Positions 10,690 to 19,959 of a stretch of DNA of 19,959 bases are shown piece after piece. The notes under the pieces are model-generated. The model searched no databases. It was not told the DNA's origin and was given only the letters and a program-made list of their open reading frames with translations. This DNA comes from Cudoniella acicularis (lineage: Eukaryota; Ascomycota; Leotiomycetes; Helotiales; Helotiaceae). The translations under genes and the position numbers were made by a program. The DNA is taken from contig JAAMPI010001095.1 of the NCBI GenBank assembly GCA_013054445.1, positions 1-19,959 of the forward strand, read 5' to 3'. Position 1 is the first letter of the stretch, and each line of letters begins with the position of its first letter.

Positions 10690-11160
10690 TTTTAAGGTCT
10701 TTCGGTAGGGACTGCCCTACTAGAGGGAGCTATAATCGGCTCCTCTTAAAAACAGGTGAGTCAGATCGTCTACTCTTTAGGGTGTCTATAAAGGCCTGAA
10801 TTAGACGTAGGCGGCTGTCCTTTATGGCATGTTCGTAGTAAGGCTTCCTCTAAGTGTAGCCCTTAGGCAGGCGAAATCTAGAATTGGCTTGTATATAAAT
10901 TGTTCTTAATTCGAAAGGAATGATTTGGGAAGTTAGGTTGGTCGCGCTTATTTCGCGAATAGCTAAGCGCTGACTCGGCTGACTCTAGTGCCCGATCCCG
11001 TTTTCTACCTTAACTTCCGGACTAATCTTACTGCCGTTAATATGTCGACGGAATATCTTACGAAAAGGATCCTTGACGCGCTATATCAAGACTTTCTTCT
11101 GCGGGCCTATAGTCGGGTAGAGAACTAGTGGTAGTAGACTCTGCCTTAAACACTGTTCGC
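10690..11160. other. Unassigned RIP-degraded sequence
   Basis: No sustained frame. A short + strand stretch from ATG 11042 (MSTEYLTKRILDALYQDF) is open for about 28 codons and lies just upstream of the coiled-coil fossil in another frame. It could be that gene's 5' part, but this is unproven. Confidence 0.35.
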
Positions 11161-11505
11161 AATTTATAGGAGAGACTAGAGTATAAGAGGTTAGAGCGGG
11201 AGCTAGAACAGGAGAGACTAGAGTAAGAGAGACTAGAGCGGGATAGGTTAGAGCGGGAAAAGTTATAAGAAAGCTTTATATAGAAGCTACGAGAGTAGGA
11301 AAAATTAGATCAAGAGAAGCAAGAACAAAAGAAGCGGGAACAAGAACAGAAGAAGCGGAACTAGATAGGCGGAAAGGAGAGATATAGCGACGAGAGAGGC
11401 GGGAATAAGGGAGATAGGAACAAGAGAAGATAATCGAATCAGAGTGAGGTCTAATAGCAGAAAGCACCGAACTAAAACCTAGGAGGCGGCAGGTAAGGTT
11501 ATACT
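11161..11505 (+). pseudogene. Coiled-coil protein fossil
   Basis: Reading + from 11161 gives repeated ERLE, ERLERE and ERLERDRLERE units, then EKLDQEKQEQKKREQEQKKR to about 11360. Stops fall where the pattern calls for Gln (for example ERLE-stop-ERLE). From about 11343 the charged pattern continues one frame over (EEAELDRRKGEI), implying an indel. The composition, nearly all E, R, K, L and Q, is a long charged helix. Five CpA dinucleotides survive in 11311-11348, while Gln positions upstream are mostly TAG/TAA. Parent protein not identified. The antisense ORF at 11276-11467 is treated as a shadow. Confidence 0.5.
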
Positions 11506-11589
11506 CTCTATCGCTTATTTTAGCGAGCTCACTTCTATAAGATCTAACTCCGCTGGCTCAGACGCTAGAACGAAATAACCTATATTTAT

Positions 11590-12640
11590 AATCTGGTAGA
11601 CTTTCTCGAGTCTATTTTAAACTCTATATATCCTTCGTACTAGTATATAGACTCGATAGCCTCTTTCCTATAAAACTCCCGGAAAAAAGTCTTATTCGCC
11701 TTTATAGCCTTTATTGCGTGTGCTCCTCCCGCCGACAAGTATAGATTCGCTCTCGCCCTAGGGGTTCCTAAATCTCCTTAAATGTATCTCGTTAATAAGG
11801 ACCTAGGTAGGGCATGTTAGCTCCGCGTAGCGTCACTCCCCCCCTAACTAACCTTGACAAGCTTCTCCTAACTATTTAATATATCGCTCTTATCCTATGG
11901 TCTAGGCATAAAGCTAGTGAATTTAGAACAGAACCTAGCTTTCTTATCCTTTGTCTAATCTCTAGTTTTTAAACAGTTGGCTAGGGTAGAGAAATCTTAC
12001 CTAGTGACAGTAGTAGTAGATAAGAGTAGGACTATCTACGTATGTTCTAGGTTAGACAGTATCTCTAAAGTATTGACTAGAGCGTGTGGTATCCCTAGTA
12101 ACATCATCTCTATCTGCTGACGAGCCTGCCTAAAGACCTAGTAATTTCTCTAGACTTTAAGAGCCTATATCTTAATCGTATATTACTCCCGAAAGGCGAC
12201 GAGATATTTATCAGTAGAGAAGGGTTTGGATCTTATAGGGAGGTGATCTATATGACTCTCTAAAGCTAAGAAGATCCGGTTCCCGTTCTACTCTAGAGTA
12301 TACGATAACGGTCTCTGTCTGACGATACCTACGATTACGTCGGCCGTGGATTCTAAGTCGCTATCTCGGTAGAGGACCTCTAAAAAGGTGTCTAGCCAAT
12401 CCTTCTCTCGTCTAAGTAGTAAGGTAGTATTAGCGGGGTCAGGATTAATAAGATTGTCGAAATCGTCTAAAGTTCGGTAGACTTCGTAAGCCGCCTCCTC
12501 CTACTAACGTAGAAAACTGACGATAGAATGACTTAGGGGATAAAATGGCTGCCGGTCCGTTGTCTGGTCAGTATTAAGCGAATAGGCGTAGGGGAAGGCA
12601 GTTGATTTATATACTAGGAGAACATCGGTATTGCGAGGCG
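11590..12640 (-). pseudogene. Paralogue copy 1 of an unknown protein (fossil)
   Basis: The minus-strand frame reads without a frame change from about 12640 to 11590 with many TAA/TAG and no TGA. Readable blocks include EEAAYEVYRTLDDFDNLI, LDTFLEVLYRDSDLESTA, DVIVGIVRQRPLSYTLE and LSAGGAHAIKAIKANKTFF. The part at about 12260-12530 is homologous to copy 2 at about 15970-16255. On 12368-12429 against 16082-16143, 47 of 62 bases match ungapped, and several differences are synonymous in this frame (ATC/ATT, TTA/TTG, TCG/TCA, GAG/GAA, TTC/TTT). It shares codon register with the ORF upstream (14327-12996), so both may be parts of one gene of about 900 codons. No domain recognised. Confidence 0.5.
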
Positions 12641-12668
12641 AGGCGAGGTGATACGAGGCAAGGTGATA
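12633..12668 (-). repeat. GCGAG microsatellite and 15-bp in-frame duplication
   Basis: Three GCGAG units (12633-12647) run into two 15-bp units, CGAGGCGAGGTGATA (12639-12653) and CGAGGCAAGGTGATA (12654-12668), differing at one base. In the minus-strand frame this is a repeated five-residue SYHLA. Confidence 0.6.
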
Positions 12669-12995
12669 TGATCCTTTATAGACTATATATCCTAGTAAAA
12701 AGAGAAGGGGCTCTTGTTTTAGTGATAGTGGCTATTCTTCTTCGGCCTTTTCTCTAAATTCTAATTTTCTTCGATTTTCTGTACTACCTAGCGTGTGTAC
12801 TAGGCGGGATTCGATAAGGTTAGTAGAGATAAAAGAAGGCGTTAATATAGATAGCACTATCCTGGGCTTTATGTCCGGCGTTGGCCCGTAATCGTAACTA
12901 TACGTATAAGAAAGTCTATTAAAGGTGGTTAGCGAAGGAGAGAAATCTTAGATGTTAATCACTTACCTCTTATATCTTCTATAGGTTGGCAGTTT

Positions 12996-14327
12996 CTAGC
13001 TATATTTTTTCTCCCTAACTTGATAGTAGTAATAGGCTTGTTCTGCCTTTAGTACCTTATTCCTTTCGCGGTATTTCGTTACCGCCGTTCTGTTACGTAT
13101 ACGCTTTTCAGAAGCTACGTAGGACGCCGACACTAGGTCTATAAATATCTGATCGTGGTCTTGATACGAAGCTATAGTCAAGACTTCGGGATTCGAGAGC
13201 GGTTTTGGTAATAAAGAGGGTGTTAGGAAGTTGACTTCACCTTACAAGTGCTTTATATCTACCCTTACTAGTAATCCTACAGGTGGTGACTCTTGTAAAG
13301 ACGCGTGGTGATATAATGTTTCCGGGGCTCGAGGTCCCTCGTAATCTCTATATTGAAGTAGCTAGCTAGATAGTGTGGCGACCTGGCAGACTTGATTTAT
13401 ACTCTCCCTTGTTTTCCTTCTCTTTACGTTTAGGGTATCTTGGTGTATGTCTTTAATGACGTCGGTCGTAGCTTTTCGTTTCGAGGGGAAACGATTGGTT
13501 TGAACTAGTAGATATCTATTAAAAGTATCCGTATGCTTTATAGCTACTGCTAAAGACTAAACGGGGTGTTTTTGTTGCCCGGGACATCGATTCGTAGGAG
13601 CAGTTTTCGGGGTCGCCTTTGATTCTTCCTTTATATCCTCTCCTATACTTATATTTCCGCCTACCGCCTTTGCCGGATCAGGGCTGGCTATTATCTCTAA
13701 AAGACTGTCGTCATCGGCTCGTATAATAGAATCTCTCTAGATCGCTAGTAAACATACTTGGGAGCGGGTTTCTAGGCTTAATCGAAGATCCGATCCTTTC
13801 TCAAACGTAGATCCTAGGAGATCTCTTTCTAGCGATGAAACAGGGCAACTAGATGAGCTGTGTAGAGGTGATTTTGACGTAGGAGGTGAAGTTCCGTCAA
13901 GTAGGAACGATATAGCATATCTGTTCTTCGCTTCTTCGATAGGCTAAGCAATTTTAGCGTAGGCTATTTTATTTAAACCTCTTTAGATCGCGGGAGAATG
14001 GCTTGCCTATACTTCTACCCGCGCTTAGGAGTGGATTTTAGAGTTTGTTCCTTCGTAAGACGTAGGAAATTTCTGATTTGGTAGTGATAAAGATTTTGAT
14101 AAAGCAGGTAGTCTCTCGCGAGGCTTAGACCCTGTTATAAGAAAGGCATATAAGAGTTCTGACTATGTCGACTCTAGGATTTGGGGGACCGTCATAGAAT
14201 CTAGGCTATTAGAAAGTGGTCTAGTAGTAGGTGTTCCTTTAAGAGATGTTGATAGAAGTATAGCGTAAGGAAGGGAGTCTATCGTAAACAATCTTTCGTA
14301 TCTAATACCACGTTTCTGGCAATTCAT
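12996..14327 (-). pseudogene. 443-codon unknown ORF with nine RIP-type nonsense codons
   Basis: From ATG 14327 (MNCQKRGIRYERLFTIDSLPY) a single frame runs to TAG 12998-12996. It is interrupted by nine stops (six TAG, three TAA, no TGA), roughly one per 44 codons, where TA-rich sequence should give about one per 20. This makes it the best-preserved fossil in the tract. The N-terminal half is rich in Ser, Thr and Pro. The last 60 codons are open and basic, with KRIRNRTAVTKYRERNK followed by an aromatic AYYYYQV. Beyond the final TAG the register stays usable to about 11590, so that stop may also be a mutated Gln. No known domain recognised; transposon cargo or an unknown fungal gene family are both possible. 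Confidence 0.55.
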
Positions 14328-14329
14328 AC

Positions 14330-15550
14330 CTACTTAGCGTCAGCTATAAGCGATGAGTTAAAGAAAAGATAAGGAAAGACTTATAAAAAGGCTTCCTTTT
14401 ATCATACTTTATACGCCTCTTCTTACACGTAGAGCAACCACTTCTAGACCTATACCCTTTCTCACTCGTATATCTGGGTGATTGTGTGTTATATAGAACA
14501 AATTCGTTAGTAAGGGAGGGAACAAAAGCGCTTGTTTTAAGGCTAGAAGGTGTTCTTCCTATAGTCTGAATTGGCTAACAAATTTCCCTGCCTTCCGTAG
14601 CACTTTCGAGAATCAGAGGCGACTATAGTATATAGGGCTGTCAAGTTGTTAGCTAAAAGCTTCTATAGGCTTAAAGAATATAATTATAACTTGTATTGTC
14701 GTCTACTTTTCTTCTCTTTGTGTTTAGGTTGTTTTGTTACGAAAAGGAAGGGAGGTAACTCGGTGAATTTCTATTAACAACTGATATAAAAGTTATATAA
14801 AAAACTCTTTTAAAGAATCCTATAACAGGACTCACTTGCTCCCTCTCGAACGACTTGCTTCTCTATATCCTGCTTAACCTCTTCTTCTCGTCTCCCGAAG
14901 TATCCTAGAAATTAAAAGATCTCTATGATCTTGCTTAATATATTATTTGACTGTCGTAGTTCTAGAATATATAGAAGAAAAAATTGAAGGCAGGGTATAT
15001 TTTCGGCTATATATTTCCTATAACTAGTATAGTTGTCCTTAGGATTGATAATGTCCTATACTCGCGACTGTTTAGCGGTTTGAGGCTGATACCGCTATCT
15101 CTCGAGTGCCAAACCTATAGCTACTATAACGTAGACATTCCGTAAGTTAAGGTCGAGGTTAAGGAGATGTTACTTGGAGTTAGTAATATCTACTATTAAA
15201 AGGGATTCTAAGATACCTTTATAAAATCCGTAAAGTAAACTAATAAATTTTTATTAATAATCAATAATACTAGAATATTAATAGAGAGGTTTGACTATTG
15301 TCTCTTAATGCTCCTTATATACTTAGTGTTATCGAGGACGTCTATAGCTATAATACGACGGTAGATCTTAGTCATATTCTCTATAGTTGACTTTACTAGA
15401 TCTAAAGAGCTGTTTACTTGAATGTACCCTTAAAAGGAAAACCTGGTTAAGAAAGGTTTCGGCTATTAAATATCAGTTGCGTATATAATGTCTAGTTCGT
15501 AGCGTATATTCAAGATTAAAAACCGTCGAACTACTAATAAAATGCCGGAC
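14330..15550 (-). other. Possible 3' extension of copy 2; otherwise unassigned
   Basis: If the TAG at 15555-15553 is a mutated Gln, the exon 2 frame of copy 2 stays legible to about 14800 with about 19 TAA/TAG and no TGA in 294 codons. That stop density is near chance for TA-rich sequence, so the extension is weak. The span 14330-14800 shows nothing recognisable. Confidence 0.25.
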
Positions 15551-15552
15551 GA

Positions 15553-16655
15553 CTACTCCTTATCCCGTTGTTTAATAGGGTCGACGAAAAACCGAAGAGC
15601 TTCCGAGGGTACGGATATAGTATTAGAGACTATCGTAGTCGATACTATCTAATGTGATAGAGGGTGTTGAGATAGTAATACCTATTTTCTGTGTTAGTGA
15701 TATCTCTTATATAGGAATAGAAGCTTACCTCTCGAAGCAATTATAATCTGCCAACTATTATGCCGTGCTTTTGAACGGATCGAGTAAGGTCATTACGGAG
15801 GTTAAAGCTCGCGTTAAGGAGACTTTGAACAGGATTATTCGGAAACCTATAGGCCTATTCTACCTAGTCTTTAAATATGATCCTAGAGAACACTAAGTCA
15901 ATCTGAGTAGCGAATTTCTCGGCGGTTATAGAGATATCTATTAAGGAATTTAGATCTAAAAAGATCTAGGCCCCGTCCTATTCTAGTATAGGTGACAACT
16001 GTCTTTATCTGATAATACCTACGATTGTCTCGGCCGTAGATAGGGGGGAGTCGTAAGGAGGCTCTTAGAGGGTTTAACGTCGGTAGAGGATTTTTAAAAA
16101 AGCGTCTAGCTATCCCTTCTACCGTTTAGATAGCAAGGTAATAGCAACGGCGGAGTCTAGACCGGGAACAAATTTATAGATAAGCCTAATATCGTCGAAA
16201 TTGTATAAGGTTCGGAGAATTTCTAGAGCTTCCTCTATTATCTAATATAAAGGGCTTGAGGTAGAATAGCTAGGGACAAGAGCCGTTGGCGTTGGCTATA
16301 GGTGCGTGTTCTGATAAGTATCGACCGAACTTGTATCTAGGGAAGGAGTCGTCTGGTATACTAGGGGAGGAGACGCTATTGATTGCCTCGTTTTATAGGC
16401 GAAGGTATATATTCCGTAGAAAACTAAGGTGATAAGCCACCGTATATAGTAAGATAGTAGGTTGCCTCGTTCCTATAGCTTCTCTTATACTATTAGTCTT
16501 GGTTCGCTAGAGTAGAGTATAATACGGAATGATTTTGAGAAACCCTTGCCCTTCTAGCTATGTCGTAGGAACTATATACGAAGATCGTCGTATTTTTCGA
16601 GTTGATAGGGAATAATTCCGTAGAATTTGTCTAAGCACTGCTATCGATTGGTCAT
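15553..16655 (-). pseudogene. Paralogue copy 2 of the unknown protein, with an intron (fossil)
   Basis: ATG 16655 starts a 309-codon exon (16655-15729), then an intron (15728-15682) and a second exon to TAG 15553. Readable blocks are DKFYGIIPYQLEKYDDLRI, KGKGFSKSFRIILYSSEPRL, a hydrophobic LLSYYIRWLITLVFYGIY that could span a membrane, IIEEALEILRTLYNFDDI, TAETIVGIIR and AEKFATQIDLVFSRIIF. About 17 stops interrupt exon 1, all TAA/TAG. It matches copy 1 (12260-12530) over its middle; the N-terminal part is not shared. After the intron the frame gives VLLSQHPLSH and SEALRFFVDPIKQRDKE. No family assigned. Confidence 0.5.
15682..15728 (-). other. Legible fossil intron in copy 2
   Basis: It is 47 bp long, with donor GTAAGC, a CACTAACAC branch-like motif and acceptor ATAG. 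Removing it keeps the flanking coding phase (GAG followed by GTA). The size and signals are typical of fungal introns, which supports a genuine spliced gene rather than chance reading. Confidence 0.45.
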
Positions 16656-16784
16656 AAAACAACTTAAGTCGTGACCTCTGACGTGAAAGGCGGATGATAT
16701 TGGTGTGGACATGCGTCTAGATTAGGATTGTCTAAACATTTTATAAGCTCGAAAATCAATATTCGGGTTTAGAAATGCGCTAGA

Positions 16785-16886
16785 GAAGACGAAAAATGTT
16801 TTTTAGGAGTCGAAAATGTTTTTAGCGAGTAGAAAATGTTTTTAGAGAGTCGAAAATGTTTTTCGAGGATCGAAAATACGCTAAAG
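16785..16886 (+). repeat. 20-bp tandem repeat, about five units
   Basis: Units of GAGTCGAAAATGTTTTTAGC type: a 22-bp first unit (16785-16806), then 16807-16826, 16827-16846, 16847-16866 and a decayed unit at 16867-16886. The array lies just 5' of the start of paralogue copy 2 on the minus strand, 130 bp from its ATG. Function unknown. Confidence 0.8.
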
Positions 16887-16889
16887 AAA

Positions 16890-17650
16890 CAAGGGTTTGA
16901 CAGTACGCCTACTCGGAACAGGCGCCACTTCGCTTATAGGTATAGCTACCCCCTGAAATGTAATGCGTCTTGTACGGCTAGTACCTACCGAGCTGCGCAG
17001 GTGTCTCTCTACTAGCATCCGAGTAAGGGGACAAGAGTAATCATAAGAAGTGCCTTGCTTCTATTTAGAAACACTTAATCTGATCACGTACTAGCGTTGT
17101 TCTTACGCTTTCTATCTGTCAATTTCTTCTAAGTTGAGATAGCTGGCTTCGAAGCTCTTATTTAGGTCCTACTCGCCTGTTAGTCTCCGTACTATCAAGC
17201 ATTGATTGTTATATTGTTTGTATAGGTTCTGGCTTGCTCTTCTAAGCTTTAGCTGGCACTAGTCGAGATATAGTAGCGCAATCTATCACCACTACTGGCC
17301 GACACTATGAGTAGGCCCGTAGAAAAGACGATATCTATTTATAAAATTCCGGTCGCGGTATTCGACGCCTTTAATAGCTTTGTTGCTCTTATACTACTTA
17401 TTCTCTCCGTCTTGCCAGGCAGGTGCCAGCACTAATCGGTCGAGGTCATAGCCTATATTATCTTGAACTTTAGGTCTTATACCTTAGGACCGCTTAAAAT
17501 AGTAAGATGCTTAAGAGATCCCGTTCGGTCAATTGCTAATATACTAGGACATTTTTAAAGCACTGTGTAGCCCTGTTCGTGTTTAGCGGCGAACCTACGT
17601 CGTATCAATTTCCGTGATTATATTCTTTACTTTCGTGTCGAGGCTCGCCT
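16890..17650. other. Unassigned RIP-degraded sequence
   Basis: No sustained frame or repeat was recognised on either strand, and stops are dense in the frames read. Confidence 0.4.
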
Positions 17651-18040
17651 ATATACTATAAGTCATTATAGTAGAAGGACTTAATAGATGCTGACCTGTT
17701 TTCAAGCTTTAAATGTTTTCCGGAACACGATAAAGAATATAAGTGGCGGCTAGGCCTTACGATTATTACGGCAGTTCTTACCTATAGCTCTAGCATACTC
17801 GTCGGCGCTATGATAATGCGATTCGGGAACGAGAAGGAACCGGAGGAAGAGAGAGACCCGATTGAGTAGGACAGAGGATCGTCTTACGAAGGATTCGATA
17901 ATAGTAGTAGCGAAGTATAATTCGAGAACAAAGCTAGAGCGAAACGGACAATAATGTATAAGACAGGCCTTAGGGTTATAACTGTTTCTCTTTCCCTTAT
18001 ACTTACGAGCTGTTTTTATAGAAATATATAGTTTCTAGTA
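17650..18040 (+). pseudogene. Possible membrane-protein fossil
   Basis: A + strand frame reads about 130 codons with about five stops, including roughly 60 clean codons (17690-17870). It contains FPEHDKEYKWRLG, a hydrophobic stretch LTIITAVLTYSSSILVGAMI that looks like a membrane helix, and a charged NEKEPEEERDP run. Family unknown; chance remains possible. Confidence 0.25.
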
Positions 18041-19834
18041 GTATATAACCTATTACTTCTGCTTATTCAAATAGAGAGCTGATGTAAACCAGATTCGATA
18101 TATATACGCTTATAATACGGTCATTATAATACTTAGGTTAAGGAAGCATATTGCGTAAACTACGCGGTCGTGGAGGGAGAGGGTGTAGGCTCTATAAGGG
18201 GACGGGATAATATTTGTAGTGGTAATTGAAAAACTAGATAGAGATCATCGTAGAGCGCCGCTGGCGTTTCTGCTTTAAACAGCATTTATCTTAAGATATT
18301 GATAACAGTTTTATAAAAAGCTTTTATATAGCCAGTGATCGTAATCGCCTTACGAGACGTATAATAAGACATGTACTCTGTCCTGACTACTTATAATTTT
18401 ACCACTATCGCTTCCTCTCTCTCGTAAAGACTTCCTTATCCTATTTCTTGTTTGTTATTGGCTAGAGTACTTCTTCCCTATATACTCGCCCTATTGCGAC
18501 ATATAACAAAAAAGCCTTTACGTTGTGTAGGTGATTCGCGTACTTGTGGCTGCTGACCTATTACTTCTAGAGACTAGAGCTGCCACGATAAATTATACTA
18601 GAACCTTCGCCTTTACTTTAGGGCATACCAGTTCCTAACTACTAAGCCAAATATAAGAAGGTAATCTTGACAAACAGATCGAGGAACAACCGAGAAGCCG
18701 AAAGAAAGGAAAGGAGTGAGTAATCTAAAGATTTCTTAGGAAGATTCTTCTACGTAGTATCTAACTGGTTTTAAACGGGCTATAATGTCCCTTAACACTT
18801 TACCGACTTATTATATAAGTACTCACAGATACGTAAGTACTTAGAGTGGCCTATTCTTCCTTAAATCGATAGCCGTTAGGAGGTGGCAATCTACCCGACT
18901 ATATATAGCTAAGCTTCGGTATAGGGATCTTATAGGATGTTCTCCTTACCTTATCGTCTTTCCTCTATCCTTAACCGCTTTCCTTTAAGACCCGTTTCGA
19001 CAGGCCTAGTATCGATCTTGCCTCGACTAATTATTCTCGTCTCGATTATTCGTTTGAATAGCCTCGATCGTATCGTATATATTTTATCGGTTTAATAACC
19101 GATCACGACACCTAGAATATATCTAAGAAGGCCATTTAGAACTTTAAAGATAATAGGAATAGCACCTATAATAGCGACTGCGAGGTGAATAGACTCTACT
19201 ACCGATTTATAAGTTGTCTGGTCGGAGAAAAATGTTTTTATAAGTATTTTACTCTAAGTCAGCCGTCTTCTAAAGCTAATCCCTTCTATAAGGGCAGAAT
19301 TTACCTCCTAGTTATCTCCTAGCTGGCCGGTATACCTATTTCCTAGCCTTGTCTTATAGACAATTAAGGTAAGGCGGGACGTTAGGCAATTTTCTTTAGG
19401 CAGGCCTAAGCTTCGCGAATTAGCGATCACGCGGCTCTAGCGAGTTTGATAGCGCATAACTAGGCTCGTAGGGCATCTTTAGACGAAATCTATACGCAAT
19501 ATCCTCGTAAGACATTCGGTAGATAGTAGTAGTCGCCGTAGTTGCTATAACCTATCATTTATCCGCTCCTATCGACGAGAGCGACCCCCCCCCGCTTCCC
19601 TACCACCTCTTACGCGCCGGTTGATCGAAGCGAGGCTGTCTATCGTCATATCGAAAAAATCTTTATAAGTAGTAACTAGTAAGCGCCTTCGTATAATGCC
19701 TGTTATAAGCACGAAAAAACCTTAAACAGACTAGAAAACCCTTTTAAAGGATCTCCGTTTATATATAAAGCGGAGAGACGACGTAGTAATATATAGTATA
19801 ATATAAGGAGAGGTAAGTAAGCTATAAAGCACCT
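18041..19834. other. Unassigned RIP-degraded sequence
   Basis: Several frames on the minus strand (18300-19235) look readable at once, which argues that none is clearly coding. A C9 run lies at 19585-19593. No tRNA, rRNA or terminal repeat was seen. Confidence 0.4.
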
Positions 19835-19959
19835 ATGACCCCGCGAAGGACCTTGGCTAACTATCGCAAACAGCTTAATATAGCCGGAGACGTAGAATAT
19901 AAGGCTACGCCGGAGAAAAACGAGCTCGTTATCGTATTACTAGCGGGGGGTTGTATAGT
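19835..19959 (+). CDS. Possible ORF start, truncated by window end
   Basis: From ATG 19835 the frame is open for 41 codons to the window edge, beginning MTPRRTLANYRKQLN. An AT-rich TATATATAAAG lies about 65 bp upstream. It sits inside the RIP tract, so it may be a fossil or chance. No family recognised. Confidence 0.2.
   Translation, partial: MTPRRTLANYRKQLNIAGDVEYKATPEKNELVIVLLAGGCI

Larger units (their letters stand above)
7650..19959. mobile_element. RIP-degraded repeat or transposon island (continues past window end)
   Basis: Three sampled lines (8101-8160, 12061-12120, 18001-18060; 180 nt) contain 30 TpA, 2 CpA and 7 TpG by hand count, while CpG stays common elsewhere (for example 8641-8660). 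This is the CpA-to-TpA signature of ascomycete RIP on both strands. Only three ORFs over 60 codons occur in 12 kb. Stops in readable fossils are TAA/TAG with almost no TGA. No LTR pair, terminal inverted repeat or known transposase motif was recognised, so the element class is open. RIP targets duplicated DNA, so the tract was probably repetitive. Confidence 0.8.

Noticed and set aside
11276..11467. 63-codon minus-strand Ser-rich ORF
   Set aside because: It is antisense to the E/R/K/Q coiled-coil fossil, and such purine-rich coding DNA gives open, Ser/Leu-rich antisense frames.
18300..19235. Minus-strand reading frame of about 310 codons with a hydrophobic N-terminal part
   Set aside because: About 20 TAA/TAG stops, near chance for TA-rich sequence, and an overlapping frame at 18830-19085 looks equally readable.
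7500..19959. LTRs, terminal inverted repeats, reverse transcriptase or transposase motifs
   Set aside because: None could be recognised by eye. RIP may have hidden them, and the right end of the island is outside the window.
1..19959. tRNA, rRNA, CRISPR arrays or bacterial-type operons
   Set aside because: No T-loop/anticodon arrangement, rRNA-like stretch or spaced direct repeats with unique spacers was found; the context is fungal nuclear DNA.

Overview
The window reads as nuclear DNA of a filamentous ascomycete (Pezizomycotina). The evidence is many short introns (43-175 bp) with GTAAGT-like donors and CTAAC-like branch sites, a fungal PDR-type ABC transporter, and a long tract mutated in the CpA-to-TpA pattern of repeat-induced point mutation (RIP). 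No bacterial, phage or CRISPR features were seen.

Region 1 (1-958, + strand) is the 3' part of a conserved fungal gene that resembles acetoacetate decarboxylase (ADC)-superfamily proteins. It has one intron. The reading frame slips by +1 at two separate poly-C runs, so it is either a broken allele or carries two homopolymer sequence errors.

Region 2 (1130-6577, - strand) is a complete full-size ABCG/PDR drug-efflux transporter, convergent with the first gene. I rebuilt it by hand as 18 exons coding for 1401 residues in the order NBD1-TMD1-NBD2-TMD2. The model includes an 11-nt micro-exon, a 25-nt micro-exon and a GC-AG intron, and every splice phase closes. About 0.9 kb of non-coding flank follows, with a CACGTG site in the presumed promoter.

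Region 3 (about 7.5-20 kb) begins at an 18-bp minisatellite. From there to the window end CpA is very scarce, TpA is abundant and CpG is retained. Intact ORFs almost vanish, as expected for a RIP-inactivated repeat or transposon island. Protein fossils can still be read if TAA/TAG are taken as former CAA/CAG. They include an acidic + strand ORF (about 7.98-9.85 kb), a + strand coiled coil (11.16-11.5 kb), a - strand ORF of 443 codons with only nine nonsense codons (14327-12996), two diverged - strand paralogues 3.7 kb apart (about 12.6-11.6 kb and 16.66-15.55 kb, the second with a legible intron), and a weak membrane-protein remnant (17.65-18.04 kb). I could not assign any of these fossils to a named transposon family.

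The overall picture is a gene-dense block holding an intact efflux pump that ends abruptly at a RIP-degraded island. The island carries fossils of unrecognised, possibly element-encoded proteins.
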